Positions 33,965 through 41,621 of a stretch of 51,510 bases of DNA are shown piece after piece (positions within the stretch are counted from its first letter, which is position 1; each line of letters opens with the position of its first letter). This DNA comes from Streptomyces sp. Ru72 (GTDB taxonomy: Bacteria; Actinomycetota; Actinomycetes; Streptomycetales; Streptomycetaceae), in contig NZ_PQSR01000056.1 in NCBI RefSeq assembly GCF_002920635.1, positions 1-51,510 on the forward strand. Direction: 5' to 3'. A program made the translations under genes and the position numbers. Below the pieces are notes generated by a model, which was given only the letters and a program-made list of their open reading frames with translations, was not told where the DNA came from and made no database searches.

Positions 33965-34585
33965 TCAGTCGAGCAAGCCGTACCGCATCGCACTCGTGAC
34001 CGCCGCCGTCCGATCATCCACCCCCAGCTTCCCGAACACCCGCAGCAGGTGCGTCTTCACGGTCGACTCACCGATGAACAATCGCCGTCCGATCTCCGCA
34101 TTCGTGCACCCCTCCGCCACCAGCCGCAACACCGCCGTCTCCCGTTCCGACAGCCGCGGCCGTTCCGGCCGGGCCCGAAGCCGGTCCACCAGGCGGGCCG
34201 CGACCGACGGCGCCAGAACCGTCTCGCCGCGCGCCGCCGCACGGACCGCCTCCGCCAGCTCACCCCGCGGCAGGTCCTTCAGCAGGTAACCCGCCGCTCC
34301 CGCCTCCACCGCCCGCAGGATGTCCCGGTCCGTCTCGTACGTCGTCAGCACGATCACCCGGCAGGGCAACCCGGCTCCGTCATCCGCTCGATCGAGTCCA
34401 GCCCCCTCACCCGGCATCCGCAGGTCCATCAGCACGATGTCCGGACGGAGTTCCGCCGCCAGCGCCTCCGCCTGCGGTCCGCTCGACGCGTCCGCGACGA
34501 CCTCCAGATCGGGCTCGGCGCTGAGCATCGCGCGCAGCCCCTCCCGTACGACGGGATGGTCGTCGGCGAGGACGATCCGGATCAT
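33965..34585 (-). CDS. NarL/LuxR-family response regulator
   Basis: A 206-aa regulator: receiver domain (acidic pair Asp8-Asp9 in LADDHPVVREGL, phosphoacceptor Asp54 in DIVLMDLRMPG, Lys in GYLLKD) and a C-terminal LuxR-type HTH (LSERETAVLRLVAEGCTNAEIGRRL, ESTVKTHLLRVFGKL). Its start codon overlaps the kinase stop (ATGA), so it is the cognate partner. It likely controls its own operon, possibly through the palindrome at 37554-37573. Confidence 0.95.
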   Translation of the reverse strand: MIRIVLADDHPVVREGLRAMLSAEPDLEVVADASSGPQAEALAAELRPDIVLMDLRMPGEGAGLDRADDGAGLPCRVIVLTTYETDRDILRAVEAGAAGYLLKDLPRGELAEAVRAAARGETVLAPSVAARLVDRLRARPERPRLSERETAVLRLVAEGCTNAEIGRRLFIGESTVKTHLLRVFGKLGVDDRTAAVTSAMRYGLLD

Positions 34586-35793
34586 GAAGCACCCCCGAGA
34601 ACAGGCAGAACGGGCAGGACAGGCAGCCGCACGGTCACGACGGTGCCCTCGCCAGGCGCGCTGCGGACCTCCGCCGTGCCACCCGCCTCGGCGGCCCGCG
34701 CACGCAGCCCGCTCAGACCGTAGCCCCCGGTGGGCGCTTCCGGGTCGAAACCGCAGCCGTCGTCCCGGACGGACACCGTCAGCGTCTCGTCGGAGTACGT
34801 CAGCGCTATCGCCACCGAGGCGGAACCGCCCGCATGCTTACGGGCGTTGGCCAGCGCCTCCTGGCACGACCGCAGCACCACCACCTCCGGCCCGGCCGGC
34901 AGCGCCCGCACCGGCCCCGCGACCTCCACCTCCGCGTCGTGCCGTGCCGCCAGCCGCCGCAACGCGTCCGGCAGCGAGGCCCCCTCCAGGTCGGCCGGCG
35001 CGCCCCCGGCCACCAGCGCCCGCGCCTCCGCCAGGTTCTGCCGGGCCGTCTCGGCCATCAGCGCCAGATGACGCCGGGCCTGCGGTACGTCGTGCTCCAG
35101 CTCGGCCTCCACCGCCTGCACCAGCATCAGCAGGCTGGTGAAGCCCTGCGCGAGCGTGTCGTGGATCTCCCGGGAGAGCCGCTCCCGCTCGGCGAGCGCC
35201 CCGTGCGCCGCCGAGAGCCGCGAGATCTCGTGCCGACTGGCCTCCAGCTCCGCGATCAGCTCGGCCCGCCCCCAGCTCTGCTCGATGATGCGGATGATCC
35301 AGCCACCGATGACCACCGAGAACACCAGGGTGACCGCGGTGAAGAGGGAACTGGAGAAGAGGTCCCTGCCACGGGGGTGCCACAGCAACGCCCAGCCCAC
35401 CAGCGGCACCAGATTGATCACCGTCACCGCGGTCAGCGCCCAGCGCGTCCGCAGCGTCATGAAGCACTGCGGGATCAGCGCGAACGACACCAGCCGCATT
35501 CCGTCGGCCAGGATCGCCGACGGCAGGAACAGCGCCATCGCCCCGCCGAGGTACACAAGGGCCCGGCGCTCATCGGGCGGATCCTCCCGGAGCAGCCCGC
35601 GCCCCAGCACCACGTACCAGGGCACGAGTGCCACCAGCAGCCCGGCCGCCACGGCACGCGCGGGCCACCCCGGCCGGTCGGCGGCACCCACGAACGCCAG
35701 GGTGGCCACCCAGGCGACCGCGAAGTACGCGTCCCACAGCCCGATCGAACGGTCCCACGCGTGCGCGTCCAGCGCCTGGCGCGGTTCCGTCAT
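34582..35793 (-). CDS. Sensor histidine kinase (HisKA_3 type)
   Basis: A 403-aa kinase with about five to six N-terminal membrane helices (residues 15-172) and almost no extracytoplasmic loops, suggesting it senses something in or at the membrane, as DesK-type kinases do. The dimerisation/phosphoacceptor motif is SREIHDTLAQGF with His211; the ATPase part has CQEALANARKHAG (N box) and RDDGCGFDPEAPTGGYGLSGLRAR (G boxes). It starts at ATG 35793, overlapping the permease stop by ATGA. The cue is unknown. Confidence 0.95.
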   Translation of the reverse strand: MTEPRQALDAHAWDRSIGLWDAYFAVAWVATLAFVGAADRPGWPARAVAAGLLVALVPWYVVLGRGLLREDPPDERRALVYLGGAMALFLPSAILADGMRLVSFALIPQCFMTLRTRWALTAVTVINLVPLVGWALLWHPRGRDLFSSSLFTAVTLVFSVVIGGWIIRIIEQSWGRAELIAELEASRHEISRLSAAHGALAERERLSREIHDTLAQGFTSLLMLVQAVEAELEHDVPQARRHLALMAETARQNLAEARALVAGGAPADLEGASLPDALRRLAARHDAEVEVAGPVRALPAGPEVVVLRSCQEALANARKHAGGSASVAIALTYSDETLTVSVRDDGCGFDPEAPTGGYGLSGLRARAAEAGGTAEVRSAPGEGTVVTVRLPVLPVLPVLGGAS

Positions 35794-36635
35794 CCGTCGC
35801 GCCGGCTCTTCCACCGGAAGGTCAGCAGACACAGCGCCAATCCTCCGACGCACCAGGCCCCGAGCACCAGGGCGATCCGCCCGAACTCCCAGCTCCCCGC
35901 CTCTTCCAGGACCCGCGCCGAATCGGGCAGGAACACCCCCCGCAACCCCTGGCACAGCCACTTCAGCGGGAACAGGGCACCGATGTTCAGCATCCAGCGC
36001 GGGATGGTGGCGACGGAGATGTACACACCGGAGACGAACTGCAGCACCAGGAACGGGAGAACGACCACCGAGCTGGCGCTCTTGCCCGACTTGGGCACCG
36101 AGCTGACAGCGATGCCGAGCAGCGCGCACGCCGTCAGCCCGAGCACGAAGATCCAGCCGAAGTCGAGCCACCTCCCGGCGTCCGACGGCAGGTCCACGCC
36201 GTACAGCGTGGTGCCGACCAGCAGCAGGATCGCCGTCTCCAGGACGCCGGTGAACAGCACCAGCCAGATCTTCCCCAGGAAGTAGGCAGCCGGCGGCATC
36301 GGCGTGCCGCGCAGTCTGCGCAGCACCTTCTCGTCGCGCTCGACCGCGATCGAGATCCCCAGGGACTGGAAGCTGGTCGACATGATCCCCGAGGCCATCA
36401 TCGCGGGCACGTACAGCTGCGATGCGGTGACCCCCTTGACGCCCACGGCGTCGTGGAAGATCGACGCGAACAGGAACAGGAAGACGACCGGGAACGCGAA
36501 GGTGAACACCACCTGGTCGCGCTGCCGGAAGAACTGCCTGATCTCCAGCACACCCCGGTGCAGGCCGAGCGTCCAGGCCCCGGGCAGCCGTTCGGCAACG
36601 GCCTGGGCCCGGGGCCGCAGGGCCGTCGTGGTCAT
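35790..36635 (-). CDS. ABC-2 type transporter permease
   Basis: A 281-aa ABC-2 membrane protein with about six helices: FTFAFPVVFLFLFASIF, a conserved amphipathic MASGIMSTSFQSLGISIAVERDEKVLRRLRGTPM, then four more helices including FVLGLTACALLGIAVSS. The ERE/RLRGTPM type sequence is characteristic of drug or lipid exporters of this class. ATG 36635 overlaps the ATPase stop. It works with the ATPase encoded just before it; the substrate cannot be read from sequence. Confidence 0.93.
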   Translation of the reverse strand: MTTTALRPRAQAVAERLPGAWTLGLHRGVLEIRQFFRQRDQVVFTFAFPVVFLFLFASIFHDAVGVKGVTASQLYVPAMMASGIMSTSFQSLGISIAVERDEKVLRRLRGTPMPPAAYFLGKIWLVLFTGVLETAILLLVGTTLYGVDLPSDAGRWLDFGWIFVLGLTACALLGIAVSSVPKSGKSASSVVVLPFLVLQFVSGVYISVATIPRWMLNIGALFPLKWLCQGLRGVFLPDSARVLEEAGSWEFGRIALVLGAWCVGGLALCLLTFRWKSRRDG

Positions 36636-37498
36636 CGCGCGTCCTCCTGTCCGGTCAGGCGCAGATACACGTCCTCCAGGGTGGGACGGCCGACCCGCAG
36701 ACCCGGGATCTCTCCGTCGAAGCGCCGGGCCAGCTCGGCGACCGTCCGGGTCGGTGTGCCGGTGTGCTCGTGGCGCCGGCTGCCGTCCGCCTCGGTCCAC
36801 TCGACGACGGCCTCGCTGCCGAATCGGTCCCGCAGCGCGGTCGGGGTGCCCTCGGCGACCACCCGGCCCCGGGCGACGACCGCCAGCCGGTGCGCCAGGG
36901 CCTCCGCCTCCTCCAGGTAGTGCGTGGTGAGCAGGATCGTCGTGCCCTCGTCGGCGAGCAGACGGATCAGCTCCCAGAACTGGCGCCGGGCCGCCGGGTC
37001 GAAACCGGTCGTCGGCTCGTCCAGGAGCAGCAGCTCGGGGTCACCGATCACACCGAGGGCCACGTCGAGGCGACGGCGCTGGCCGCCGGAGAGCGCCTTG
37101 ATCCGGCTGTTCGCCTTCGCCTCGAGGCCCACCAGGGCGATGACCTGCTCCGGGTCGCGCGGACGCGGGTAGTAGCGCGCGAAGTGCCGCACCGTCTCGC
37201 GGACCGTCAACTCCGCGGGCGCCGATTCGTCCTGCCAGACGATTCCCACTTTCGAGCGCCACGCGCGCGTGCCCCCCGCCGGGTCCACCCCGAGGACGGA
37301 CACCTCACCCGAGTCCCGGTCGCGGTTGCCCTGGAGGATCTCCACGGTGGTGGTCTTGCCCGCGCCGTTGGGCCCGAGCAGGCCGAAAACCTCGCCGCGC
37401 CGGATTCCCAGATCGATTCCGTCGACCGCGGTCACGTCCCCGTACTGCTTGCGCAGCCCCCGTACGTCCACCGCGAGTCCGTTCGCCTGTGTGGTCAT
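36632..37498 (-). CDS. ABC transporter ATP-binding protein (DrrA-like)
   Basis: A 288-aa ATPase. Walker A is GLLGPNGAGKTTT (about 39-51), the signature is LSGGQRRRLDVA, Walker B is LLLLDEPTTGFDP, and the switch His is in LLTTHYLEEAE. A C-terminal regulatory extension ends RPTLEDVYLRLTG, as in DrrA-type exporters. It is the first gene of a four-gene operon, ATPase-permease-kinase-regulator, all joined by 4-nt ATGA overlaps. Divergent VKOR begins 141 bp away. Confidence 0.95.
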   Translation of the reverse strand: MTTQANGLAVDVRGLRKQYGDVTAVDGIDLGIRRGEVFGLLGPNGAGKTTTVEILQGNRDRDSGEVSVLGVDPAGGTRAWRSKVGIVWQDESAPAELTVRETVRHFARYYPRPRDPEQVIALVGLEAKANSRIKALSGGQRRRLDVALGVIGDPELLLLDEPTTGFDPAARRQFWELIRLLADEGTTILLTTHYLEEAEALAHRLAVVARGRVVAEGTPTALRDRFGSEAVVEWTEADGSRRHEHTGTPTRTVAELARRFDGEIPGLRVGRPTLEDVYLRLTGQEDAR

Positions 37499-37553
37499 AC
37501 GACGAGCCTCGGCCGGAACCGAACGCTCCGGGACGACCGCGCGTACTTCCTTA

Positions 37554-37573
37554 TGTCCATCGAACGGTGGACA
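37554..37573. promoter_or_regulatory. 20-bp near-perfect palindrome, candidate operator
   Basis: Arms TGTCCATCG and CGGTGGACA (one mismatch) flank a 2-bp centre; directly next to it is a perfect 12-bp palindrome CACGCGCGCGTG (37574-37585). A CACAAT -10-like hexamer for VKOR follows at 37589-37594. The position between the divergent exporter operon and VKOR suits a regulator of either or both. Confidence 0.5.
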
Positions 37574-37639
37574 CACGCGCGCGTGCGGCACAATGAGCCC
37601 AACCCGCAGGTCCACCTCTCGAGCATCGGAAGCGGCGTG

Positions 37640-38296
37640 ATGAGCAAGACGACAGTCAAGGACGTCCCCACCGGATCCACCGAGCCGGCAAGCACGCACA
37701 CGCCCGGCACAGTGGGCGGCAGCCGCGCGTTCGGCCTGCTGCTGGTGATCACCGGTGCGGCCGGTCTGCTCGCCGCGTGGGTCATCACGATCGACAAGTT
37801 CAAGATCCTCGAGGGCAAGGTGAGCGGCAAGACGTTCACCCCCAGCTGCAGCATCAACCCGATCGTGTCCTGCGGCAGCGTGATGGAGAGCAAGCAGGCC
37901 GCCGCCTTCGGCTTCCCCAACCCGATGCTCGGCCTCGTCTGCTACGGCATCGTCATCTGCGTCGGCATGAGCCTGCTCGCCCGTGCCCGCTTCCCCCGCT
38001 GGTACTGGCTGACCTTCAACTTCGGCACGCTGTTCGGCGTGGGCTTCGTCACCTGGCTGCAGTTCGAGTCGCTGTACCGGATCAACGCGCTGTGCCTGTG
38101 GTGCTCGCTGGCCTGGGTCGCCACGATCACCATGTTCTGGTACGTCACCTCGTTCAACGTCCGCAACGACTTCCTGCCCGCCCCGCGCCCGGTGAAGAAC
38201 TTCCTCGGCGAGTTCACCTGGGTGCTGCCGGTCACGCACTGCGGTGTCATCGCCATGCTGATCCTGACCCGGTGGGGCAGCCAGCTCTGGGCGTGA
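37640..38296 (+). CDS. Vitamin K epoxide reductase (VKOR) family protein
   Basis: A 218-aa membrane protein with about five helices. The four VKOR cysteines are visible: C70 and C78 in the first loop (PSCSINPIVSCGSVM) and the CLWC redox pair C152/C155. In actinobacteria VKOR re-oxidises DsbA-like proteins and passes electrons to menaquinone, so it supports disulfide formation in exported proteins. ATG 37640 follows GGAAG by about 8 nt. No DsbA gene is adjacent. Confidence 0.94.
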   Translation: MSKTTVKDVPTGSTEPASTHTPGTVGGSRAFGLLLVITGAAGLLAAWVITIDKFKILEGKVSGKTFTPSCSINPIVSCGSVMESKQAAAFGFPNPMLGLVCYGIVICVGMSLLARARFPRWYWLTFNFGTLFGVGFVTWLQFESLYRINALCLWCSLAWVATITMFWYVTSFNVRNDFLPAPRPVKNFLGEFTWVLPVTHCGVIAMLILTRWGSQLWA

Positions 38297-38312
38297 GCCC
38301 GCTCCGGGAGCG

Positions 38313-38335
38313 TTGTCAGTGCGGTGACTTAGGGT
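38313..38335 (+). promoter_or_regulatory. PafBC/RecA-NDp-type DNA-damage promoter of rarA
   Basis: TTGTCAGTG (38313-38321), exactly 8 bp, then TAGGGT (38330-38335): a full match to TTGTCRGTG-N8-TAnnnT. The -10 ends 7 nt before GTG 38343 and no Shine-Dalgarno sequence is present, so the message is predicted to be leaderless. Confidence 0.75.
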
Positions 38336-38342
38336 TTTCCTC

Positions 38343-39698
38343 GTGGAGCCCGACCTGTTCACCGCCGCAGCAGAAGAACGCCAGGAGAAGGACCCGAGCG
38401 CCAGTCCCCTGGCCGTCCGCATGCGCCCGCGCACCCTCGACGAGGTGGTGGGCCAGCAGCACCTGCTCAAGCCCGGATCCCCGCTGCGCAGACTGGTCGG
38501 TGAGGGCAACGGCGGCCCCGCCGGCCCCTCCTCGGTGATCCTGTGGGGCCCGCCCGGGACCGGCAAGACGACACTGGCGTATGTCGTCTCCAAGGCCACC
38601 AACAAGCGGTTCGTGGAGCTGTCGGCGATCACCGCGGGCGTGAAGGAGGTCCGCGCGGTCATCGACGGCGCCCGTCGGGCGAGCGGAGGCTTCGGCAAGG
38701 AGACCGTCCTGTTCCTGGACGAGATCCACCGCTTCAGCAAGGCCCAGCAGGACTCCCTCCTCCCCGCCGTCGAGAACCGCTGGGTGACCCTGATCGCGGC
38801 GACCACCGAGAACCCGTACTTCTCGGTGATCTCCCCGTTGCTGTCCCGCTCGCTCCTGCTCACCCTCGAACCGCTCACGGACGACGACGTCCGCGGACTG
38901 ATCCGCCGGGCCCTGACCGACGAGCGCGGCCTCAAGGACGCCGTCACGCTCCCCGAGGACGCAGAGGACCACCTGCTGCGGATCGCCGGCGGCGACGCCC
39001 GGCGCGCCCTGACCGCCCTGGAGGCCGCCGCCGGAGCCGCCCTGGACAAGGGTGAGACGGAGATCGGCCTCACGACGCTGGAGGAGACCGTCGACCGGGC
39101 CGCCGTCAAGTACGACCGCGACGGCGACCAGCACTACGACGTGGCCAGCGCCCTCATCAAGTCCATCCGCGGCTCCGACGTCGACGCGGCCCTGCACTAC
39201 CTGGCCCGGATGATCGAGGCCGGGGAGGATCCCCGCTTCATCGCCCGCCGCCTGATGATCTCGGCCAGTGAGGACATCGGCCTCGCCGATCCGAACGCGC
39301 TGCCGATCGCCGTCGCCGCCGCCCAGGCCGTCGCCATGATCGGCTTCCCGGAGGCCGCGCTGACCCTCAGCCACGCCACCATCGCCCTCGCCCTGGCTCC
39401 GAAGTCCAACGCGGCGACCATGGCGATAGGCGCGGCCCTGGAGGACGTCCGCAAGGGGCTGGCCGGACCCGTGCCCCCGCATCTGCGCGACGGCCACTAC
39501 AAGGGCGCGGCCAAGCTCGGCCACGCCCAGGGGTACGTCTACCCGCACGATCTGCCGGAGGGCATCGCCGCCCAGCAGTACGCCCCGGACGCCCTCAAGG
39601 ACCGCGAGTACTACACGCCGACCCGCCACGGCGCCGAGGCGCGGTACGCGGACGCCGTGGAGTGGACGCGTAAGCACCTCGGTCGCAGGCAGTCCTAG
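38343..39698 (+). CDS. rarA: Replication-associated recombination protein A (AAA+ ATPase)
   Basis: A 451-aa clamp-loader-like ATPase (RarA/MgsA/WRNIP1 family) that acts at stalled replication forks. Walker A is WGPPGTGKTTL (about 68-78), Walker B is VLFLDEIHRFSKAQQD, sensor 1 is AATTENPYFSV, and the conserved C-terminal tetramerisation part includes HYDVASALIKSIRGSD and GYVYPHDLPEG. GTG 38343 matches the family N-terminus (DLFTAAAEERQ) and lies right after a damage-type promoter, giving a leaderless transcript. Confidence 0.95.
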   Translation: MEPDLFTAAAEERQEKDPSASPLAVRMRPRTLDEVVGQQHLLKPGSPLRRLVGEGNGGPAGPSSVILWGPPGTGKTTLAYVVSKATNKRFVELSAITAGVKEVRAVIDGARRASGGFGKETVLFLDEIHRFSKAQQDSLLPAVENRWVTLIAATTENPYFSVISPLLSRSLLLTLEPLTDDDVRGLIRRALTDERGLKDAVTLPEDAEDHLLRIAGGDARRALTALEAAAGAALDKGETEIGLTTLEETVDRAAVKYDRDGDQHYDVASALIKSIRGSDVDAALHYLARMIEAGEDPRFIARRLMISASEDIGLADPNALPIAVAAAQAVAMIGFPEAALTLSHATIALALAPKSNAATMAIGAALEDVRKGLAGPVPPHLRDGHYKGAAKLGHAQGYVYPHDLPEGIAAQQYAPDALKDREYYTPTRHGAEARYADAVEWTRKHLGRRQS

Positions 39699-40003
39699 GC
39701 GGCCTGTAGACTGACCCGAAGTGCTGAGTTCCGCGCAGTCAGAGCGGGACACCCAGCCGGAGATCCAGTCCTTGGGGACGGACTCCAGGAGCGTCGCGCA
39801 CCGTCGAACGGTGTCGCGGGCAGCCCACCACCGCCCAAAGCCCTGGGAGAGGTAGGTGGGCCACTCGCGTGCTGCACGTATGTGCCCAGACCAGGGGAGC
39901 GGCTGCCCGGCAGGTCCCATGCGGACCCGGCGGGATTCCCCGGCTGCGGATGCGACCTCCCTCAACCCTGACAGGCCGGAAAACTAGGAAAGAGACAAAG
40001 ACA
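39699..40003 (+). other. Long structured leader region upstream of rpsD
   Basis: These 305 bp separate rarA from rpsD. A TAGACT hexamer (39707-39712) could be the -10 of the rpsD promoter, giving a leader of about 285 nt. A 10-bp stem with one bulged A pairs 39823-39832 (GCCCACCACC) with 39851-39861 (GGT-A-GGTGGGC), and further GC-rich hairpins follow around 39890-39945. No convincing small ORF is present. Autoregulation by S4 is possible but not shown. Confidence 0.4.
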
Positions 40004-40618
40004 GTGGCGAACCAGTCCCGCCCCAAGGTCAAGAAGTCGCGTGCCCTCGGTATCGCGCTGACCCCGAAGGCCGTCAAGTACTTCGAGGCCCGCCCCTACC
40101 CGCCGGGTGAGCACGGTCGCGGCCGCAAGCAGAACTCGGACTACAAGGTCCGTCTGCTGGAGAAGCAGCGTCTGCGCGCGCAGTACGACGTGTCCGAGCG
40201 CCAGCTCGTCCGCGCCTACGAGCGTGCCTCCAAGGTCCAGGGCAAGACCGGTGAGGCCCTGATCATCGAGCTCGAGCGCCGTCTCGACGCCCTGGTCCTG
40301 CGTTCGGGCATCGCCCGCACCATCTACCAGGCCCGCCAGATGGTCGTCCACGGCCACATCGAGGTCAACGGCCACAAGGTCGACAAGCCGTCGTACCGCG
40401 TGCGTCCCGACGACGTCGTGATGGTCCGCGAGCGCAGCCGCGAGAAGGCGCTCTTCCAGGTCGCCCGCGAGGGTGGCTTCGCCCCCGACGGCGAGACCCC
40501 GCGCTACCTCCAGGTGAACCTCAAGGCCCTGGCGTTCCGCCTGGACCGCGAGCCGAACCGCAAGGAGATCCCGGTGATCTGCGACGAGCAGCTCGTCGTC
40601 GAGTACTACGCCCGCTGA
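40004..40618 (+). CDS. rpsD: 30S ribosomal protein S4
   Basis: A 204-aa S4 protein that nucleates 30S assembly. The actinobacterial N-terminus (ANQSRPKVKKSRALGIALTPKAVKYFEARPYPPGEHG) lacks the four-Cys zinc form. The S4 RNA-binding domain is RRLDALVLRSGIARTIYQARQMV followed by HGHIEVNG, and the C-terminus IPVICDEQLVVEYYAR is typical. GTG 40004 is preceded by AGGAAAGAGA. It stands outside the alpha-operon (rpsM-rpsK-rpsD-rpoA), as usual in Streptomyces, with its own long leader and terminator. Confidence 0.97.
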   Translation: MANQSRPKVKKSRALGIALTPKAVKYFEARPYPPGEHGRGRKQNSDYKVRLLEKQRLRAQYDVSERQLVRAYERASKVQGKTGEALIIELERRLDALVLRSGIARTIYQARQMVVHGHIEVNGHKVDKPSYRVRPDDVVMVRERSREKALFQVAREGGFAPDGETPRYLQVNLKALAFRLDREPNRKEIPVICDEQLVVEYYAR

Positions 40619-40655
40619 TCACTTTCCGGCGGACGTAGCACTCCCACCCCGGCAG

Positions 40656-40702
40656 AGCCCGTCGTCTTCCCGCCCCTTGAGGGCGGGCGGACGGCGGGCT
40701 TT
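40656..40702 (+). terminator. Terminator of rpsD
   Basis: A long hairpin: AGCCCGTCGTC (40656-40666) pairs with GACGGCGGGCT (40690-40700, one G-T), then a 2x2 internal loop, then CCCGCCC/GGGCGGG with loop CTTGA, ending in TTT. Confidence 0.9.
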
Positions 40703-40832
40703 CGCACATCGGCTCCCCTCGAGCCCGTCGGCCGCAGCCCTAATCCGGTACGGAGCGGCCGCCCGGGCGCGATAGGCTCGGGGAACCGACTTTTCGATGT
40801 TCAGGCACGTTCCAGGGAGCGGGTGCACAACA

Positions 40833-41267
40833 GTGTCCGGTGGAGAAGTGGCCGGGATCCTGGTGGCCGTCTTCTGGGCGATCCTGGTCTCCTTCCTCGC
40901 CGTGGCGCTGGCGAGGCTGGCCCAGACGCTCAAGGCGACCACCAAGCTGGTGGCGGACGTGACCGACCAGGCCGTCCCGCTGCTGGCCGACGCCTCCGCC
41001 GCGGTGCGCTCCGCGCAGACCCAGATCGACCGCGTCGACGCCATCGCGTCGGACGTCCAGGAGGTCACCTCCAACGCGTCCGCGCTGTCGACGACCGTCG
41101 CCTCGACCTTCGGCGGCCCCCTGGTCAAGGTCGCGGCCTTCGGCTACGGCGTACGCCGGGCGATCGCCGGCCGCCGGGAGAACGTGCCCGCCAAGGCCCC
41201 CCGACGTACCGTGATCGTGGGCCGCACCGTCCCGTCCCCGCGACGGGCGAAGCGGAAGAAGGACTAG
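40833..41267 (+). CDS. DUF948 domain protein
   Basis: A 144-aa protein with one N-terminal membrane helix (GILVAVFWAILVSFLAVAL) followed by a helical region with heptad-like spacing (LKATTKLVADVTDQAVPLLADA, IDRVDAIASDVQEV) and a basic tail RRAKRKKD. This is the DUF948 pattern. GTG 40833 is preferred (AGGGAG about 14 nt upstream); ATG 40797 is an alternative. A TAGGCT -10-like hexamer lies at 40773-40778. It heads a tight cluster with the DUF6167-type gene and alaS. Confidence 0.85.
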   Translation: MSGGEVAGILVAVFWAILVSFLAVALARLAQTLKATTKLVADVTDQAVPLLADASAAVRSAQTQIDRVDAIASDVQEVTSNASALSTTVASTFGGPLVKVAAFGYGVRRAIAGRRENVPAKAPRRTVIVGRTVPSPRRAKRKKD

Positions 41268-41270
41268 CGA

Positions 41271-41621
41271 ATGTTCCGCCGTACGTTCTGGTTCACCACA
41301 GGCGTCGCCGCCGGTGTGTGGGCCACCACCAAGGTCAATCGCAAGCTGAAGCAGCTGAGCCCCGAGAGCCTGGCCGCGACAGCGGCGAACAAGGCGATCG
41401 AGGCCGGCCACCGGCTCAAGGACCGCGCGGTGGAATTCGCCCTCGACGTCCGCGACAACATGAACCGGCGGGAGGCCGAACTCGGCGACGCGCTCGGTCT
41501 GAACGCCGCCGTCGAGCCCGAACTCCCCGGACCCCGGCGGTACGCCGCCATCGAGAACCGCAACAGCCCGAAGTACGTCGAGACCACGACGTACTCGTAC
41601 AACCGGAATGAGGACCACTGA
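41271..41621 (+). CDS. Small DUF6167-type protein
   Basis: A 116-aa protein starting MFRRTFWFTTGVAAGVWATTKVNRKLKQLSPESLA, with a short hydrophobic N-terminal stretch that may anchor it to the membrane and a charged helical middle (KDRAVEFALDVRDNMNRREAEL). The sequence fits the Streptomyces DUF6167 family, which has no known function. AGAAGGA precedes ATG 41271 by about 8 nt. It starts 3 nt after the DUF948 gene and its TGA shares one base with the alaS ATG, so the three are co-expressed. Confidence 0.85.
   Translation: MFRRTFWFTTGVAAGVWATTKVNRKLKQLSPESLAATAANKAIEAGHRLKDRAVEFALDVRDNMNRREAELGDALGLNAAVEPELPGPRRYAAIENRNSPKYVETTTYSYNRNEDH

Noticed and set aside
33813..34289. An open frame starting in the repeat after hisS and running antisense through the response regulator gene
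   Set aside because: It begins in repetitive intergenic DNA, has Arg/Pro/Ser-rich composition, and overlaps a clear NarL-type gene on the other strand.
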